Shown here piece after piece: positions 7,897 to 17,800 of a stretch of DNA of 64,000 bases. Made by a program: the position numbers and the translations under genes. Where the stretch lies: positions 41,857 through 105,856 of the forward strand of contig NZ_BJDZ01000009.1 in NCBI RefSeq assembly GCF_005405405.1, given 5' to 3'. Each line of letters starts with the position of its first letter. Position 1 is the first letter of the stretch. The stretch comes from Lactiplantibacillus plajomi (GTDB taxonomy: Bacteria; Bacillota; Bacilli; Lactobacillales; Lactobacillaceae). The notes beneath the pieces were generated by a model. The model did no database searches and was not told where the DNA came from. It worked only from the letters and a program-made list of their open reading frames with translations.

Positions 7897-8523
7897 GTGA
7901 TCATGGCGAAACAAGGCATGTTAATCGTCTTATCAGGTCCTTCGGGTGTCGGTAAGGGTACTGTCCGTAAGGAAATTTTTGATTCAGATGATAACGATTT
8001 TCAATATTCAGTCTCGATGACGACCCGGAAAATGCGTCCGGGCGAAGTTGATGGGAAGGACTATTATTTTGTCTCCAAAGATGAGTTCGAGGATGAAATT
8101 AAAAGCGGCGGCATGCTTGAATATGCCAAGTATGTTGACAACTACTACGGGACGCCCTTAAAATATATCAAGCAGTCGCTGGCCGCTGGTAAGGATGTTT
8201 TCCTTGAAATCGAAGTTAACGGTGCCATGCAGGTTCGCGAAAAGATGCCCGACGGCGTGTTTATCTTTTTGACACCCCCGGATTTAATGGAATTGAAGCA
8301 CCGGATCATCGGTCGTGGCACTGACGACATGGCGGTCATTAATAAGCGGATGGCGAAGGCCGTCGGTGAAATCAAAATGATGCGCAACTATGATTACGCG
8401 GTGGTTAACGACGAAGTGCCGTTAGCTGCCGAACGAATCAAGACGATTATCCGGAGTGAACGGTACAGTGTTAAGCGGGTCATGCCCGAGTATGAAGAAA
8501 TGTTAGGAGATGCGGAATCATGA
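7897..8523 (+). CDS. gmk: Guanylate kinase
   Basis: Converts GMP to GDP with ATP. A 208-residue protein with P-loop GPSGVGKGT near residues 13-21, the GMP-binding block [18 protein letters not shown] near 42-59, and the later R-G-T-D lid and N-Y-D-Y-x-V-V-N-D motif. Start: GTG 7897 is 5 nt from AAGGGG (7886-7891) and ATG 7903 is 11 nt away; either is possible and they differ by two residues. It overlaps rpoZ by ATGA, as in most Firmicutes. Confidence 0.95.
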   Translation: MIMAKQGMLIVLSGPSGVGKGTVRKEIFDSDDNDFQYSVSMTTRKMRPGEVDGKDYYFVSKDEFEDEIKSGGMLEYAKYVDNYYGTPLKYIKQSLAAGKDVFLEIEVNGAMQVREKMPDGVFIFLTPPDLMELKHRIIGRGTDDMAVINKRMAKAVGEIKMMRNYDYAVVNDEVPLAAERIKTIIRSERYSVKRVMPEYEEMLGDAES

Positions 8524-8732
8524 TCTTATATCCATCAGTTGATGATTTATTAAAGCAGGTTAATTCGCGGTACTCATTGATTATGTTGGCCAGCAAACGG
8601 GCCCACGAATTAGATGCCGGGGCCACCCCAATGTTGACCGACTATAAGTCCGTTAAAACGATTGGTCGGGCTTTGGAAGAAATTGCGGCCGGTGACTTAA
8701 TGATCGACCCCGACGAAACCGACGAAAACTAA
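8520..8732 (+). CDS. rpoZ: DNA-directed RNA polymerase omega subunit
   Basis: A 70-residue omega subunit, which helps assemble and stabilise the beta' subunit. The conserved segment [14 protein letters not shown] is near residues 18-31, and the K-S-V-K-T-I-G-x-A-L-E-E-I block follows. It starts within the ATGA overlap with gmk and shares its transcript. A terminator follows 10 bp later. Confidence 0.95.
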   Translation: MILYPSVDDLLKQVNSRYSLIMLASKRAHELDAGATPMLTDYKSVKTIGRALEEIAAGDLMIDPDETDEN

Positions 8733-8742
8733 GTTGATTTGG

Positions 8743-8775
8743 AAGTGCCGTTGCGTGTGCGCGGTGCTTTTTTTT
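8743..8775 (+). terminator. Rho-independent terminator after gmk-rpoZ
   Basis: AAGTGCCG (8743-8750) pairs with CGGTGCTT (8760-8767, with G-U pairs), followed by eight or more T. A second small hairpin, TTTACCCA with TGGGTAAA, follows at about 8773-8802. Confidence 0.8.
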
Positions 8776-8925
8776 ACCCATTTTTTGCCTATTTGGGTAA
8801 AACGGGGTTCGAACTACAACTTCACCTGAATTCTTGATACAATTATGATGGTGTTTGGTGTGGTTCAGTACATCTAAACGGACGATTAAATTCACCGGTA
8901 AACCGGTGACAAGGGACGTGAAACA

Positions 8926-10149
8926 GTGGATATTTGGAATGAACGCCACGTAACGGTCGTAGTTAGTGGCGGTATTGCCAGTTATAAGGCGTTATTAGTG
9001 ATTCGACAGTTAATGAAGCGCGGGGCAACGGTGCGCGTGGCGATGACCGCCCACGCAACTGAATTTGTTACGCCGCTGACTTTTCAAACCTTGACCGGTC
9101 AGCCGGTCGTAGTGGATGAGTTTACGACCAGTGACCCGCACCACGTGGTTCACGTGGCGCTGGCGGACTGGACGGAGACGCTGGTGATGGTCCCGGCGAC
9201 TGCCAACCTGATTGCTAAAGTGGCAAACGGACTGGCCGACGATGCGGCCACGACGACGATTTTAGCGACGACTGCCCCTAAATTTGTAATTCCGGCGATG
9301 AATTCGCACATGTACGCCAACCCGGCGACCCAGCGCAACCTTGACCAGTTAACGACGGACGGGCTTCACGTAATGGCCCCGGCGACCGGGTTATTAGCGG
9401 AAGGCTACGCTGGTCGCGGCCGGCTACCGGAACCCGCGGAAATCGTCGCGTGGTTAACGGATCAGTTGATTCAATTAACGCCCGCGTTACCGCTGAGCGG
9501 ACAAAACGTGCTGGTGACCGCTGGTGGTACCCGCGAAGCCATTGATCCGGTCCGTTACATTTCCAACCGTTCATCTGGCAAGATGGGGTACGCGGTTGCC
9601 CAGGCAGCGCGTGAAATGGGCGCGACCGTCACCTTGATCAGTACGCCGACCCACTTGCCGGTGCCGGCTGGTGTCCAGATGGTCACGGTCAACTCAGCCG
9701 CTGAGTTATTGACTGCGGTCAGCGCGCGGTTTAGTACGACGGATTTATTGGTGATGGCTGCGGCCGTGTCGGACTACCGGCCGGTCAATGCCGCTGATGA
9801 AAAAATCAAGAAACCGGCCAATCATGCCAATTTAACGATTGAATTGACCGAAACGCCGGATATTTTAAAAACGTTAGCGCCCCAAAAAACGACCCAGTAC
9901 GTTGTCGGCTTTGCCGCTGAGACCCAGCATTTATTAGCCAACGCTCAGCGGAAGTTGACCAGTAAAAAGGTCGACTTACTGGTCGCCAACGACGTTTCGA
10001 AAGCCGGGGTCGGCTTTAACGGTGATACGAATCAGGTGACGTTACTACGTCCGGGGCAGGACTCCGTGAAAACGCCGCTGCAATCAAAATTGGCGGTAGC
10101 GCGAACCATTTTAGAGACGGTGGTTGCAGACCAGGCGTGGCGTCACTAA
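8926..10149 (+). CDS. coaBC: Bifunctional phosphopantothenoylcysteine decarboxylase/phosphopantothenate-cysteine ligase
   Basis: Catalyses two steps of coenzyme A synthesis. The N-terminal CoaC part (about 1-180) is the FMN-dependent decarboxylase, with SGGIASYK near the start and the PAMNSHMY substrate motif near 125. The C-terminal CoaB part (about 190-400) begins at NVLVTAGGTREAIDPVRYI and carries SNRSSGKMG and AAVSDYRP. The 407-residue length is normal. Start GTG 8926 follows AAGGGACGTG. A small inverted repeat (CACCGG/CCGGTG, 8893-8908) sits in the leader. priA follows 28 bp later. Confidence 0.95.
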   Translation: MDIWNERHVTVVVSGGIASYKALLVIRQLMKRGATVRVAMTAHATEFVTPLTFQTLTGQPVVVDEFTTSDPHHVVHVALADWTETLVMVPATANLIAKVANGLADDAATTTILATTAPKFVIPAMNSHMYANPATQRNLDQLTTDGLHVMAPATGLLAEGYAGRGRLPEPAEIVAWLTDQLIQLTPALPLSGQNVLVTAGGTREAIDPVRYISNRSSGKMGYAVAQAAREMGATVTLISTPTHLPVPAGVQMVTVNSAAELLTAVSARFSTTDLLVMAAAVSDYRPVNAADEKIKKPANHANLTIELTETPDILKTLAPQKTTQYVVGFAAETQHLLANAQRKLTSKKVDLLVANDVSKAGVGFNGDTNQVTLLRPGQDSVKTPLQSKLAVARTILETVVADQAWRH

Positions 10150-10177
10150 GGCATTATCATAAGAGAGGAAGACCAGT

Positions 10178-12595
10178 GTGGCCCAAATTGCACAAGTTAT
10201 CGTAGACGTGCCGACGATGCAAACTAACCGGCCGTATACTTATTTAATTCCAGCGGCCTGGCAGTCGCAGGTACAACCCGGTATGCGGGTGATTGTCCCG
10301 TTCGGGCGGGGCAAGCGGCGCGTTCAGGGGTTTGTCGTGAACTTAACCAATCAATCAACGTTCGATGGTGATTTGAAGGCAATCGACACCGTCGTGGACT
10401 TGGCGCCGGTTTTGAATACCGAGGCACTGGCCATGACGGCGTGGTTGGCGCAGAGTACCTTTGCGTTTCAAATCACCTGTGCGCAGACGATGCTACCGGC
10501 GGTCATGCGGGCGAAGTACGAAAAGCAACTGCGGGCCACCGATAAGACCAGTCCCGCGGTTCGAGAAAAACTATTTGGCGATGCGTCCAGCGTCTCGTTT
10601 GAGACCGTGGCGACCGATTCGCAAATGGTCAGCCAACTCATGCGCTGGCAAAAAGCGGGGGAAGTCGACGTCTATTACCAAGTTAAAAATCAGGCGCGTC
10701 GGAAGACCCAACTAGCCGTCAAAGCGGCGTTAACACCGGCGGAACTCGCAACGGCACAAACCACGGTGCGCGCCGGGGCAACCCAGCAGCTGGCGTTACT
10801 GAAGGCCCTAGCGACCCTGAACGGGGAGACCTTGACGCAAAAAATCTTCAGCCGGCGCTTCAATGTGAGCGACGCCACGATTCGCAGTGGTGAAAAGAAG
10901 GGCTGGTTGACGCGGGTCGCCGAGGAAGTTTACCGCGACCCGTACGCCGACAGCGACATTCAGGCGACTAAGCCGTTAACCTTAAACGATGAACAGCGGG
11001 TCGCCGTGGATCAAATCGTGACCGCCATCGACGCGCCGGCCACGACCACCTTTTTATTGGAAGGGGTCACCGGTAGCGGGAAAACTGAAGTTTACTTACA
11101 AGCGATGGCGGCCGCGTTGAAGGCCGGTAAAACGGCATTAATGTTAGTACCCGAGATTTCGCTAACACCGCAAATGGTGCGGCGGGTCAAGGGGCGCTTC
11201 GGCCACGCCGTTGCGGTGTTACACAGTGGCTTGTCAAACGGTGAAAAGTACGATGAGTGGCGCCGGATTCAGCGTGGCGAAGCCCAGGTAGTTGTTGGGG
11301 CGCGTTCCGCGGTGTTCGCACCGTTAACGAACATCGGCTTAATCGTGATGGACGAAGAACATGAAAGCTCGTATAAACAAGACGACGCACCGCGTTACCA
11401 CGCGCGCCAAGTTGCGTTGTGGCGGAGTCGCTACCACCACTGTCCGGTCGTTCTGGGTTCGGCCACGCCATCGCTCGAGACCCGGGCGCGGGCGGAAAAG
11501 GGCGTTTATTCGCGGTTGGTATTAAAAGACCGCGTTAACCAGCGGCCACTGCCGGCGGTGTCAATTATCGACATGAAAAAGGAAATGCAGCAACACGCCG
11601 AAAGTAACTTTTCGGCACCGTTACTGGTGGCGTTACAGGATCGCTTGGAGCGCCATGAACAGAGTGTCCTGATGCTGAATCGGCGGGGCTACTCTTCATT
11701 CGTGCTGTGTCGTGACTGCGGCTTTGTATTGAAGTGCCCGAATTGCGACATTTCATTGACATTACACATGGACACCCACACGATGAAGTGTCACTACTGT
11801 GGCCATGAAGAGGCGATTCCGCGGATCTGTCCGAACTGTCATAGTCGTCAGATTCGTTACTACGGTACCGGAACGGAAAAAGTTGAAGAAGAACTCCGCG
11901 ACTTACTGCCCGACGCCCGCATCATTCGGATGGACAACGACACGACCCGTAAGAAGGGTGCGCACGAAAAGCTGTTAGCAACGTTTGGTCGCGGCGATGC
12001 CGATATTTTGATCGGTACCCAGATGATCGCCAAGGGGTTGGACTTTCCCAACGTTACCTTGGTTGGGGTGCTGAATGCCGACACCGCCCTGGGCTTACCC
12101 GATTTTCGGGCGAGTGAGTGGACCTTTCAACTGCTGACCCAGGTCAGTGGCCGGGCCGGTCGGGCGGAAAAGGCCGGGCACGTCTACATTCAGACGTTCA
12201 ACCCCGACCATTACGCGATCCGCTTCGCACAGCACCACGATTACGAAGGCTTTTTTAAGTACGAGATGCGGATGCGTCATCAGGGCGGTTACCCACCGTA
12301 TTACTTCACCGTCCAGATTACCGCTAGTGACCTGGACGAAGCGGTGGCGGCCAAACGGATGTACCAGTTATTGCAGTGGTTGCGACCACGACTGACGCCC
12401 AGCACGTTGATTTTAGGACCAACACCGAAGCCGATTGCGCGGGTCAACCGGCGCTACTACTACCAAATGGTGTTGAAGTATAAGCGCGAGCCCAACCTTG
12501 CCAGCACCTTGAGTACGTTATTACAAGAAACTCAGGTACAGCAGCGGCAGGGGCTCCAAATCAGTATCGACGTGGAGCCACTACACTTTATGTAA
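10178..12595 (+). CDS. priA: Primosomal protein N' (PriA helicase)
   Basis: An 805-residue replication-restart helicase. It has an N-terminal 3'-DNA-binding domain, Walker A GVTGSGKTEVY (about 304-314) and DEEH Walker B (about 392). The zinc-binding insertion contains C-x2-C repeats (CRDCG, CPNCD, CHYCG, CPNCH; about 515-560). Helicase motifs V and VI follow (GTQMIAKGLDFPNVTLVG; QVSGRAGRAEK). Start GTG 10178 follows GAGAGGAAG. It lies between coaBC and fmt, the standard Firmicute order, and probably shares their transcript. Confidence 0.95.
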   Translation: MAQIAQVIVDVPTMQTNRPYTYLIPAAWQSQVQPGMRVIVPFGRGKRRVQGFVVNLTNQSTFDGDLKAIDTVVDLAPVLNTEALAMTAWLAQSTFAFQITCAQTMLPAVMRAKYEKQLRATDKTSPAVREKLFGDASSVSFETVATDSQMVSQLMRWQKAGEVDVYYQVKNQARRKTQLAVKAALTPAELATAQTTVRAGATQQLALLKALATLNGETLTQKIFSRRFNVSDATIRSGEKKGWLTRVAEEVYRDPYADSDIQATKPLTLNDEQRVAVDQIVTAIDAPATTTFLLEGVTGSGKTEVYLQAMAAALKAGKTALMLVPEISLTPQMVRRVKGRFGHAVAVLHSGLSNGEKYDEWRRIQRGEAQVVVGARSAVFAPLTNIGLIVMDEEHESSYKQDDAPRYHARQVALWRSRYHHCPVVLGSATPSLETRARAEKGVYSRLVLKDRVNQRPLPAVSIIDMKKEMQQHAESNFSAPLLVALQDRLERHEQSVLMLNRRGYSSFVLCRDCGFVLKCPNCDISLTLHMDTHTMKCHYCGHEEAIPRICPNCHSRQIRYYGTGTEKVEEELRDLLPDARIIRMDNDTTRKKGAHEKLLATFGRGDADILIGTQMIAKGLDFPNVTLVGVLNADTALGLPDFRASEWTFQLLTQVSGRAGRAEKAGHVYIQTFNPDHYAIRFAQHHDYEGFFKYEMRMRHQGGYPPYYFTVQITASDLDEAVAAKRMYQLLQWLRPRLTPSTLILGPTPKPIARVNRRYYYQMVLKYKREPNLASTLSTLLQETQVQQRQGLQISIDVEPLHFM

Positions 12596-12632
12596 CGAAA
12601 ATTATTAGGAAATGTACGGAGGAAACTAATCA

Positions 12633-13583
12633 ATGACATCAATCGTATTTATGGGGACCCCGCAGTTTGCGGCGCCCATTTTAGAAAGTTTGATCAAGGA
12701 ACAGTACCAGGTACTTGCGGTGGTTACCCAACCCGACCGTAAAGTTGGCCGGAAGCACGTTTTAACGGCGTCACCGGTAAAAAAGGTGGCCGTTGAACAC
12801 GGTATCGAAGTCTTACAACCAGAAAAAATCGGTGGTAGTGCCGAAATGCAACGGGTGATCGACTTACAACCGGACCTGATTGTAACGGCAGCGTTTGGCC
12901 AGTTCCTACCGACCAAGCTATTAAAGGCGGCTAAGCTTGCGGCCGTTAACGTTCACGGTTCACTGTTACCAAAATATCGTGGGGGTGCACCGGTTCAATA
13001 TTCAATTATTAACGGTGAAGCCGGAACTGGCATCACCATCATTTACATGGTTAAGAAAATGGATGCCGGTGACATGTTGGCACAACGGGCGATCCCGATT
13101 GAAAAGGACGACGATACCGGGACGATGTTCACGAAACTGAGCGTGGTCGGCCGCGACTTACTACTAGAAACGTTGCCAAAATTAATTGCCGGTGAGGTGA
13201 CCGCAACGCCTCAGAATGAAGCGGACGTGACCTTTGCGCCGAACATTCAGCCCGACCAGGAACAACTGGACTTCTTCACCCAGACGGCCAGCCAGATTGA
13301 TGACCAGGTTCGCGGGATGCGCCCGGCTCCAATCGCCTACGCGATGATGGACGGTAAGCGGACCAAGTTCTGGGACGTGACCCCGTTGAGTGAAACCGTT
13401 AGTCAGCAACCAGGCCAAGTCGTCCGTAAGACGAAGCACGAACTGGTGATTGCCGCAGCTGACGGCACAGCCGTAGCAATTAATAAGTTGCAGCCGGCCG
13501 GCAAGCCACAAATGACGATCACGGACTTTTTAAATGGGGCGGCCGACAAGTTCGCCACCGGAGAGCAGGTTATTAATAAATGA
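12633..13583 (+). CDS. fmt: Methionyl-tRNA formyltransferase
   Basis: Formylates initiator Met-tRNA using 10-formyl-tetrahydrofolate. A 316-residue protein. The N-terminal formyltransferase domain carries VFMGTPQFAAPIL at the start and the active-site stretch VNVHGSLLPKYRGGAP (about 105-120). The C-terminal OB-like tRNA-binding domain starts near 205. Ribosome binding site GGAGGA is upstream of ATG 12633. It overlaps rsmB by ATGA. Confidence 0.95.
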   Translation: MTSIVFMGTPQFAAPILESLIKEQYQVLAVVTQPDRKVGRKHVLTASPVKKVAVEHGIEVLQPEKIGGSAEMQRVIDLQPDLIVTAAFGQFLPTKLLKAAKLAAVNVHGSLLPKYRGGAPVQYSIINGEAGTGITIIYMVKKMDAGDMLAQRAIPIEKDDDTGTMFTKLSVVGRDLLLETLPKLIAGEVTATPQNEADVTFAPNIQPDQEQLDFFTQTASQIDDQVRGMRPAPIAYAMMDGKRTKFWDVTPLSETVSQQPGQVVRKTKHELVIAAADGTAVAINKLQPAGKPQMTITDFLNGAADKFATGEQVINK

Positions 13584-14923
13584 GTACAGTTGGCAACAGC
13601 CCCCGCTGGTTAGCGGTTACGGCTTTAGCAAAAATTAAAAACGGCGCCTATTCAAACCTTCAACTGAACCAGTTGATCAATGATCACGAAATGGACCGGC
13701 GCGATATCAACTTATTGACGAACATGGTTTACGGGGTAATCCAGCACCGCTTAACGTTGGAATACTGGCTAACACCGTTTGTGCGCCACCCGGGGAAGTT
13801 AGATCCGTGGGTCCGCGAACTACTGCTGAGTGCGCTGTACCAGTGGCAGTACTTAGATAAAATTCCGCAACGGGCGGTTTTTAACGAAACGATTGAAATT
13901 GCGAAGGTTAAGGGCCACCCCGGGATTCGCCGCTTCGTGACCGGTGTCCTGCACCAGATGGACCGCAGTGGTTTACCGAAATTTGACGCGATCCAAGACG
14001 CTGATGAACGGCTTAGTGTGACTTACAGTATGCCGAAGTGGCTGATTGAAGAATTGCGCCGGCAGCTGGGTGCGGACAAGATGGTCAGTATTTTAGCGTC
14101 ACTTAACCAACCGGCTAAGCAGTCGCTACGGGTCAACCCGGCGGTTTCAACGGTTGAAGACGTGACTAACGCGCTAGTTAACGCCGGGCTGACGGTCGAA
14201 GCCAGTGCGGTGTCGCCGTTAGGGTTAGTTGCTTCGGACGGTCAGGCCATCAATACCGAGGCGATGCGTTACGGCATGTTCACGGTGCAAGACGAAAGTG
14301 CCCAACTCGTCGTTCCCGCCATGGACCTGCGTCCTGGTGACCACGTGTTGGACGCCTGCGCCGCACCGGGTGGTAAAACGACGCAAATTGCCGCGGCGCT
14401 GGATCCTGAACAGGGCGGTGAAGTCGTTGCCCTCGATATTCATGATAAGAAGGTCAAGTTGATCAGCCAAAACGCGGCCCGCTTACACGTTGCGGACCGG
14501 GTAGCCGCAACGGCGTTAGATGCTCGGAAAGTGGCGACGGAATTTAAGCCGGCTTCGTTTGACCGCATCTTAGTCGACGCGCCGTGTTCCGGAATCGGCT
14601 TGATCCGGCGTAAACCGGAAATTCGGTACGAAAAACAATTGAGTGACAGCTTGAACCTCCAAAAGATTCAGCTGGCAATTTTGACCGCCTGCGCGCCAAC
14701 GCTTAAAAAAGGTGGTATCATGACGTATAGCACTTGTACGATTTTGCAACAAGAAAATCAGGACGTGATCGACCAGTTCTTGGCCAGCCACCCCGATTTC
14801 GAGTTGTTGACAACGCCAACGGCAAATCACTTAAAAGCGGATCGCAAGACGCGGACGTTAACGATTTATCCAGATGATTACTTGTCCGATGGCTTTTTCA
14901 TTGCTTGTTTACGAAAAAAATAA
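13580..14923 (+). CDS. rsmB: 16S rRNA (cytosine-967-C5)-methyltransferase
   Basis: A 447-residue rRNA methyltransferase (Sun/RsmB). It has an N-terminal NusB-like RNA-binding domain (about 1-135), then the Rossmann domain with SAM motif DACAAPGGKTTQIA (about 257-270). The catalytic motifs are DAPCSGIGLIRRKPEIR (about 333-349) and TYSTCTI (Cys about 389). It overlaps fmt at its start by ATGA. The stp start lies 17 bp after its stop codon. Confidence 0.95.
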   Translation: MSTVGNSPRWLAVTALAKIKNGAYSNLQLNQLINDHEMDRRDINLLTNMVYGVIQHRLTLEYWLTPFVRHPGKLDPWVRELLLSALYQWQYLDKIPQRAVFNETIEIAKVKGHPGIRRFVTGVLHQMDRSGLPKFDAIQDADERLSVTYSMPKWLIEELRRQLGADKMVSILASLNQPAKQSLRVNPAVSTVEDVTNALVNAGLTVEASAVSPLGLVASDGQAINTEAMRYGMFTVQDESAQLVVPAMDLRPGDHVLDACAAPGGKTTQIAAALDPEQGGEVVALDIHDKKVKLISQNAARLHVADRVAATALDARKVATEFKPASFDRILVDAPCSGIGLIRRKPEIRYEKQLSDSLNLQKIQLAILTACAPTLKKGGIMTYSTCTILQQENQDVIDQFLASHPDFELLTTPTANHLKADRKTRTLTIYPDDYLSDGFFIACLRKK

Positions 14924-14940
14924 CGGTGGAGTGGTTAACA

Positions 14941-15690
14941 GTGGATTTTGCATACCGGTCGGATATTGGCCAACAACGTGAAGAAAATGAAGACTATGTC
15001 GGCGTATTTCAAAATAAAGCGGGAATCAACTTTGCGATTGTCGCAGACGGTATCGGCGGCCACCAGGGTGGGGACGTCGCTTCCGAAATGGCGGTCTCGC
15101 ACATGGGGTACCGCTTTGAAAACACCCACTTTGATCAGCCGGAAGACGCGGTCAAGTGGCTGTCCAACGAAGTTCAGGATGAAAACCAGCACATCATCGA
15201 AAAGGCCCGTGAATTTTCCGATTTGAACGGCATGGGAACCACGATGGTGGCGGCGTTACTTTTTGACGACCAGTTTTTAGTCGCTAACCTCGGTGACAGT
15301 CGTGGCTACCTATTCCGCAACGGCGCGTTGCACCAGTTAACGGAAGACCATTCACTGGTGAACGAACTGGTCAAGCGTGGTGAAATCTCGGAAGAACAGG
15401 CTCGCAAGCACCCGCAAAAAAATATTATTACCCGGACGGTGGGCATTTCTCCCGATGCGGATATCGATACCAGTTTATTTAAAATGGAACTTGGTGATCA
15501 GTTGCTGTTATGTTCAGATGGATTGACTAACATGGTTCCTGATGACCAACTTGCCAAGGTGTTAGCCGACCAGCACCAAACCGCCACCGAAAAGTGCGAA
15601 ACGCTGATCAAGATGGCCAACACTGCCGGTGGTTTTGATAATATTACCGCACTGATCGTAGCGGTAGATGGCGAGGTGGCCGGTAAATGA
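14941..15690 (+). CDS. stp: Serine/threonine phosphatase, PP2C family (Stp/PrpC)
   Basis: A metal-dependent phosphatase that reverses phosphorylation by the PASTA kinase encoded next. The 249-residue protein starts at GTG 14941, 6 nt after GGTGGAGTGG. An earlier TTG at 14905 lies inside rsmB and is unlikely. PP2C motifs are in order: G-x-x-R-x-x-N-E-D, VADGIGGHQGGDVAS, GDSRGYL, TEDHSLV, CSDGLTNMV and GGFDNITALIV, with the metal-binding Asp residues present. It overlaps prkC by ATGA; this pair is translationally coupled in most Firmicutes. Confidence 0.95.
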   Translation: MDFAYRSDIGQQREENEDYVGVFQNKAGINFAIVADGIGGHQGGDVASEMAVSHMGYRFENTHFDQPEDAVKWLSNEVQDENQHIIEKAREFSDLNGMGTTMVAALLFDDQFLVANLGDSRGYLFRNGALHQLTEDHSLVNELVKRGEISEEQARKHPQKNIITRTVGISPDADIDTSLFKMELGDQLLLCSDGLTNMVPDDQLAKVLADQHQTATEKCETLIKMANTAGGFDNITALIVAVDGEVAGK

Positions 15691-17705
15691 CACCCAACTA
15701 TACCCTTAGCGGACGGTACCGAATCGTCCGGTCCTTAGGTGAAGGTGGGATGGCTAACGTTTACTTGGCGCACGACTTAATTTTAGACCGCGACGTTGCG
15801 GTCAAGCTCTTACGATTAGACTTGCGTGATGATCCACGAACAATCAAACGGTTCCAGCGGGAGGCTCTGGCCACCACGGAACTCGTGCACCCGCACATTG
15901 TGAGTTTGTACGATGTGGGTGAAGAAAATGGCATGCAGTACCTGGTGATGGAATACGTTAAGGGAATGGACCTTAAGAATTACATCAAGCAGCATTTTCC
16001 ACTCCCATTGCAGCAAGTCATTGATATTATGGAGCAGATTTTAAGTGCGGTCGCCACCGCGCACGCGCATAACATCATTCATCGGGACTTAAAGCCCCAA
16101 AATATTTTAATCGATGAGGCCGGTAACGCTAAAATTACTGATTTTGGGATTGCCGTTGCCTTATCGGAACATTCGATGACCCAAACCAACACGATTTTGG
16201 GTTCGGTACATTACTTATCGCCGGAACAAGCCCGCGGTAGTATGGCAACCAAACAATCGGACATTTATTCCTTAGGGATCATTTTGTACGAAATGCTGAC
16301 CGGTTCGGTTCCGTTTAAAGGTGAGACCGCGGTGTCGATTGCGTTGAAGCACTTTCAAAGTGAGATCCCGTCGGTTCGAGACTTTGACGCCGACATTCCC
16401 CAGGCTCTAGAAAACGTGGTCTTAAAGGCCACGGCTAAGGATCCGCGGGAACGGTACGCCATGGTGGAAGACATGGCGACGGATCTACTGACGACCTTGT
16501 CGACGACCCGGGCTGGCGAGCGCCGCTACGTGCCGGCAGACGTCGGTAACGATGAGACTAAGATCATGCCGAAAGCCGATATTCAGGCGGCGATTGCGGC
16601 CAATCAGGACGGCGCGACCCAAGCGTTGCCGCGGGATCCCGAGCCGGCAAAACCTGCCGAAACAACGACGGCCAGTGCGGATGATACGGTCACGCCGCTA
16701 CCGAAACGCTCCTGGTCCAAGCGCCACCCGGTTAGGCGCCGGATCTTAATGATTTTTGGCGTTATTTTCTTGCTAGTGGCGGCGGTCTTGATTGGCTTAA
16801 CCCTTAGCCGACCACAAATGACCTCGGTGCCTACCGTTACCGGGATGACCCACAACGCTGCGACTCAGGCACTGGCGAAGCACAGCTTAACCGTGGGAAA
16901 AATTTCGCGGCAAAAGAGTAACCGGGTGGCAAAAAACGAGGTCGTAAAAACGACGCCAGCGAAGAATGCCAAGGTGGCTAAACACTCACGCATTGACCTG
17001 GTGATTAGTAGTGGGGCCAAAAAGATGAGCTTTGGTAACTTTGTGAACGAAAACTACGGGGAAGTGCGTAAATCGCTGAAGGCACAAGGCTTTACGGTGC
17101 GTGAACGCTTCAGCACTTCCGACGTTGCGACCGGCCAGATTTTAAGTCAGGACGTGACTGCTGGCAGCACGGTGTTACCAACGGCCACGACGGTGACGTT
17201 CACGGTCAGTGCGGGTAACCAGTACGTGGATTTAAAGGATCTGACTGGTGAAAGTCAGTCGGATATTGAAACTTACGCGGCTGATAACGGCTTGAACGTG
17301 ACTTTTAAACGCGGCTACTCGAGCGAGCAGAAAAAGGGTTACTCGTACGATCAGTCACCGGATGGTGGTAATAACGTTCGTGCCGGTAGTGGCATCACGA
17401 TTATGATGTCGCAGGGTGACCGGCCGTTAGGAATCGGGACACCTAGTAACTTTTATGTTAAAATAACGTTGCCGTATAAAGCACTGGCTACGAGCGGTAC
17501 TCAGGCGAATAACGTGAAGATTTATTTAGAGGACGACTCGCACGTGTTGACGACGGTTTACCGCGACCTGTCGATCAATCACGATACCCGGGTTAGTTTA
17601 CCGTTCCAATTGACCGGTAAGGCGACCGGCCGCTACCGAATCGTCCGTAACGGGGTCACGATTAGTGAAAAAAGTAAAATTACGAGTGAAGACGCAACAA
17701 ATTAA
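15687..17705 (+). CDS. prkC: Serine/threonine protein kinase with three PASTA domains (PrkC/PknB)
   Basis: A membrane kinase that responds to cell-wall fragments and controls division and wall metabolism. The cytoplasmic kinase domain (about 1-270) has LGEGGMANVYLA, catalytic IIHRDLKPQN, DFGIAVA and the activation loop TQTNTILGSVHYLSPEQA. A charged linker, one transmembrane helix (about 350-375) and three extracellular PASTA repeats (about 378-445, 446-515 and 516-580) follow. A further extracellular tail of about 90 residues ends the protein. The 672-residue length is typical. It follows stp in an ATGA overlap. Confidence 0.95.
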   Translation: MTPNYTLSGRYRIVRSLGEGGMANVYLAHDLILDRDVAVKLLRLDLRDDPRTIKRFQREALATTELVHPHIVSLYDVGEENGMQYLVMEYVKGMDLKNYIKQHFPLPLQQVIDIMEQILSAVATAHAHNIIHRDLKPQNILIDEAGNAKITDFGIAVALSEHSMTQTNTILGSVHYLSPEQARGSMATKQSDIYSLGIILYEMLTGSVPFKGETAVSIALKHFQSEIPSVRDFDADIPQALENVVLKATAKDPRERYAMVEDMATDLLTTLSTTRAGERRYVPADVGNDETKIMPKADIQAAIAANQDGATQALPRDPEPAKPAETTTASADDTVTPLPKRSWSKRHPVRRRILMIFGVIFLLVAAVLIGLTLSRPQMTSVPTVTGMTHNAATQALAKHSLTVGKISRQKSNRVAKNEVVKTTPAKNAKVAKHSRIDLVISSGAKKMSFGNFVNENYGEVRKSLKAQGFTVRERFSTSDVATGQILSQDVTAGSTVLPTATTVTFTVSAGNQYVDLKDLTGESQSDIETYAADNGLNVTFKRGYSSEQKKGYSYDQSPDGGNNVRAGSGITIMMSQGDRPLGIGTPSNFYVKITLPYKALATSGTQANNVKIYLEDDSHVLTTVYRDLSINHDTRVSLPFQLTGKATGRYRIVRNGVTISEKSKITSEDATN

Positions 17706-17712
17706 AGTAGTA

Positions 17713-17737
17713 AGTCATGCCTAGGCATGACTTTTTT
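17713..17737 (+). terminator. Rho-independent terminator after prkC
   Basis: The perfect palindrome AGTCATGCCTAGGCATGACT (17713-17732) is followed by a T-run. A TACAAT box about 10 bp downstream could be the -10 of a promoter for rsgA. Confidence 0.8.
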
Positions 17738-17800
17738 GGTACAATAGGAACAGATATCCAAAAGCGGACCGTACCAAATTGAAAATAAGGTGGTGCTAAT

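Noticed and set aside
8653..8949. Reverse-strand 98-codon frame across rpoZ and its terminator
   Set aside because: Runs through a strong terminator and opposite rpoZ; composition is that of a shadow frame.
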